In this document: one piece after another, positions 62,848-64,000 of the stretch | Position numbering within the stretch: the stretch's first letter is position 1 | How the letters are laid out: each line of letters opens with the position of its first letter | NCBI GenBank assembly: GCA_009937425.1 | Contig: JAACFO010000009.1 | Location: 1 to 64,000 of the forward strand | Direction of reading: 5' to 3' | Source of the DNA: Gammaproteobacteria bacterium | GTDB lineage: Bacteria; Pseudomonadota; Gammaproteobacteria; HK1 | DNA length: 64,000 nt | Program-made: the position numbers and the translations under genes | The notes under the pieces: model-generated | The model's database searches: none | What the model was told of the DNA's origin: nothing | Seen by the model: the letters and a program-made list of their open reading frames with translations, nothing else

Positions 62848-64000
62848 CCAACGCCTCGACGACGCTTTGATAGATGGCCGTTGTCTCCGGCGAAGGGGCC
62901 GCGTCGCGCTCCGTAGCCAACGCCCGCCGGCAGTTGTCGTACACATCCACTGCCTCGGCATGCCTTCCGAGCTGTCGATAACACAGCATCAAACGTCTGT
63001 AGAAGCCTTCCGCGAGGGCGTCGACTTCCAGACCGCGAGCGTATAATCGAGCCACTTGATCCCAACGCTGTTTCTCTTCCCAGTAGCGGGCCAACTCACT
63101 TGCGGCACGCAAGAACTTATTACGGAAGCGCTCCCGCGCAGATGCGTAGCGCGGCTGATCGCCTTCACTTGCCATGAATGGACCGCGATAGATCTCGAAC
63201 AGTCCATCGGCCAGATGCGTCACCAATGTCTCCGGTGGTCGCGGTCGCGTGTAGCCGAGGGTTTCATCAATTTCATTCAGCACGCACTCTAGTGCATGAA
63301 CATCCAGCCAGCAACAACTGGGATCCAGGCTAAGCCGCCCATGCTTGAGTCCGATAGCGCGATCGTGCGCAAGTATCTTTCGAAGCCGGTGCAGGGTCGT
63401 CGTAAGCGACCGGTGCGCGTAGTCCGCATCGATACGAGGCCATAACTCCGCGGCCAGGTCACGCTCTTTCACATCCATGGCGCCGAACGCGACCAACGCC
63501 TTGAGAAGCTCCACTGGTTTTTGCTGCGGCTTGGCACCCGTTCCGAGAGGCTGCCCCTGTTTGAACACTTGGAACTCTCCAAACGACCGAATACGGATCG
63601 GCCAGGGCCACTCGTCCACGGTGACCGGCGACACGTCGGGCATCAATTCCCGACTTCGAATGAGGTTTCTCACATAGTCGACTTCAATCCCGGATTCCAG
63701 TGCGTGCACACAAAGCTCGGCCATGACGCGGGGTTGCCACCACATAAAATGCGTAAACCCGTGATCGCGGCCCAGGCCGAACGCATAGCGCAACGCATTG
63801 AGACCGGAACGCGTGCGCCCGTGGGCGAGCGCGATGTGCGCGTAAGTCGAGAATGCCATGTATTCCATCAATCGATTGTCAATGCCGCGCGCAAGCCGGC
63901 GCGCGCGCCGAAGATTGGAAATCGTGCGCCGCTCATCTGCGAGCTCATGAAAAATCTCGGCCAGGGCAAGACGGCACAACACTTCGTAAAAAGGACAACC
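62816..64000 (-). CDS. BTAD/SARP-type transcriptional regulator, C-terminal part (runs off right edge)
   Basis: The reading frame is open to base 64000, so the track start at 63982 is artificial; 394 codons are visible. N-terminal visible part is helical and TPR-like (ISNLRRARRLARGID, HIALAHGRTRSGLNALRYAFGLGRDHG) as in MalT/LuxR-related STAND regulators. Then comes a DNA-binding winged helix (WPIRIRSFGEFQVFKQGQPL, QKPVELLKALVAFGAMDVKERDLAAELWP, HRSLTTTLHRLRKIL) followed by a bacterial transcriptional activator domain of TPR type (FMASEGDQPRYASARERFRNKFLRAASELARYWEE to the end). Probable ATP-dependent activator of the adjacent MFS transporter. Confidence 0.85.
   Translation of the reverse strand, partial: GCPFYEVLCRLALAEIFHELADERRTISNLRRARRLARGIDNRLMEYMAFSTYAHIALAHGRTRSGLNALRYAFGLGRDHGFTHFMWWQPRVMAELCVHALESGIEVDYVRNLIRSRELMPDVSPVTVDEWPWPIRIRSFGEFQVFKQGQPLGTGAKPQQKPVELLKALVAFGAMDVKERDLAAELWPRIDADYAHRSLTTTLHRLRKILAHDRAIGLKHGRLSLDPSCCWLDVHALECVLNEIDETLGYTRPRPPETLVTHLADGLFEIYRGPFMASEGDQPRYASARERFRNKFLRAASELARYWEEKQRWDQVARLYARGLEVDALAEGFYRRLMLCYRQLGRHAEAVDVYDNCRRALATERDAAPSPETTAIYQSVVEALGEDSDTQHYG

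Overview
The window is chromosomal DNA of a GC-rich gammaproteobacterium. The evidence is gene order: rnpB-rsmI-lpoA-yraN, sspB-sspA-petCBA, a DegS/AlgW-type protease next to hisC-hisD-hisG-murA-ibaG-mla, secF-secD-yajC-tgt-queA, and folK-pcnB are all arrangements typical of Pseudomonas/Chromatiales-like Gammaproteobacteria. A full cytochrome bc1 complex points to aerobic respiration. The genus cannot be read from the sequence; an uncultured or environmental lineage is plausible. No insertion sequence, prophage, integrase or CRISPR array was seen.

Region 1 (1-23225) is core genome. It holds RNase P RNA (5' part), rRNA methylation, peptidoglycan synthase activation, stringent starvation proteins, bc1 complex, periplasmic protease, histidine biosynthesis, MurA, the Mla lipid transport genes (without mlaC), the SecDF-YajC translocase accessory complex and queuosine synthesis. 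Nearly all of it from 4492 to 23225 is on the minus strand in tightly packed or overlapping operons.

Region 2 (23363-34534) is accessory. It has a winged-helix SAM methyltransferase, tRNA-Leu(CAA), a very large exported TPR-CHAT protease-like lipoprotein, a PEP-mutase-family enzyme, a B12/radical SAM protein with an apparent STAS-like tail, a ChaN-PDZ exported protein, and a divergently overlapping M1-type metallopeptidase.

Region 3 (34552-43835) is one long plus-strand series. It runs from an enolase-superfamily enzyme abutting adenosylcobalamin-dependent glutamate mutase (S, L and E proteins), through a DUF1847 Cys-rich protein and a haemerythrin, to a diheme Wolinella-type fumarate reductase (C-A-B order). 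I infer a low-oxygen route around glutamate, 3-methylaspartate and C4/C5 dicarboxylates, but the substrate of the enolase-family member is unknown.

Region 4 (43976-49639) has two tandem exported caspase-like proteases sharing a 14-bp upstream repeat. They converge on an exported unknown protein translationally coupled to a CHASE2 adenylate cyclase. With the CHAT lipoprotein, the window encodes three caspase-fold proteins predicted to act outside the cytoplasm. This is the most unusual part biologically.

Region 5 (49663-64000) mixes accessory metabolism (SDR, GFA zinc protein, 2-hydroxyacid dehydrogenase, HpaI-type aldolase, multicopper oxidase, an orphan THI5/SsuA-like protein without signal peptide) with core genes (deoxynucleoside kinase-folK-pcnB, tRNA-Glu(CTC), cysG). 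It ends in an MFS transporter overlapping the 3' end of a large BTAD/SARP-type regulator that runs off the right edge.
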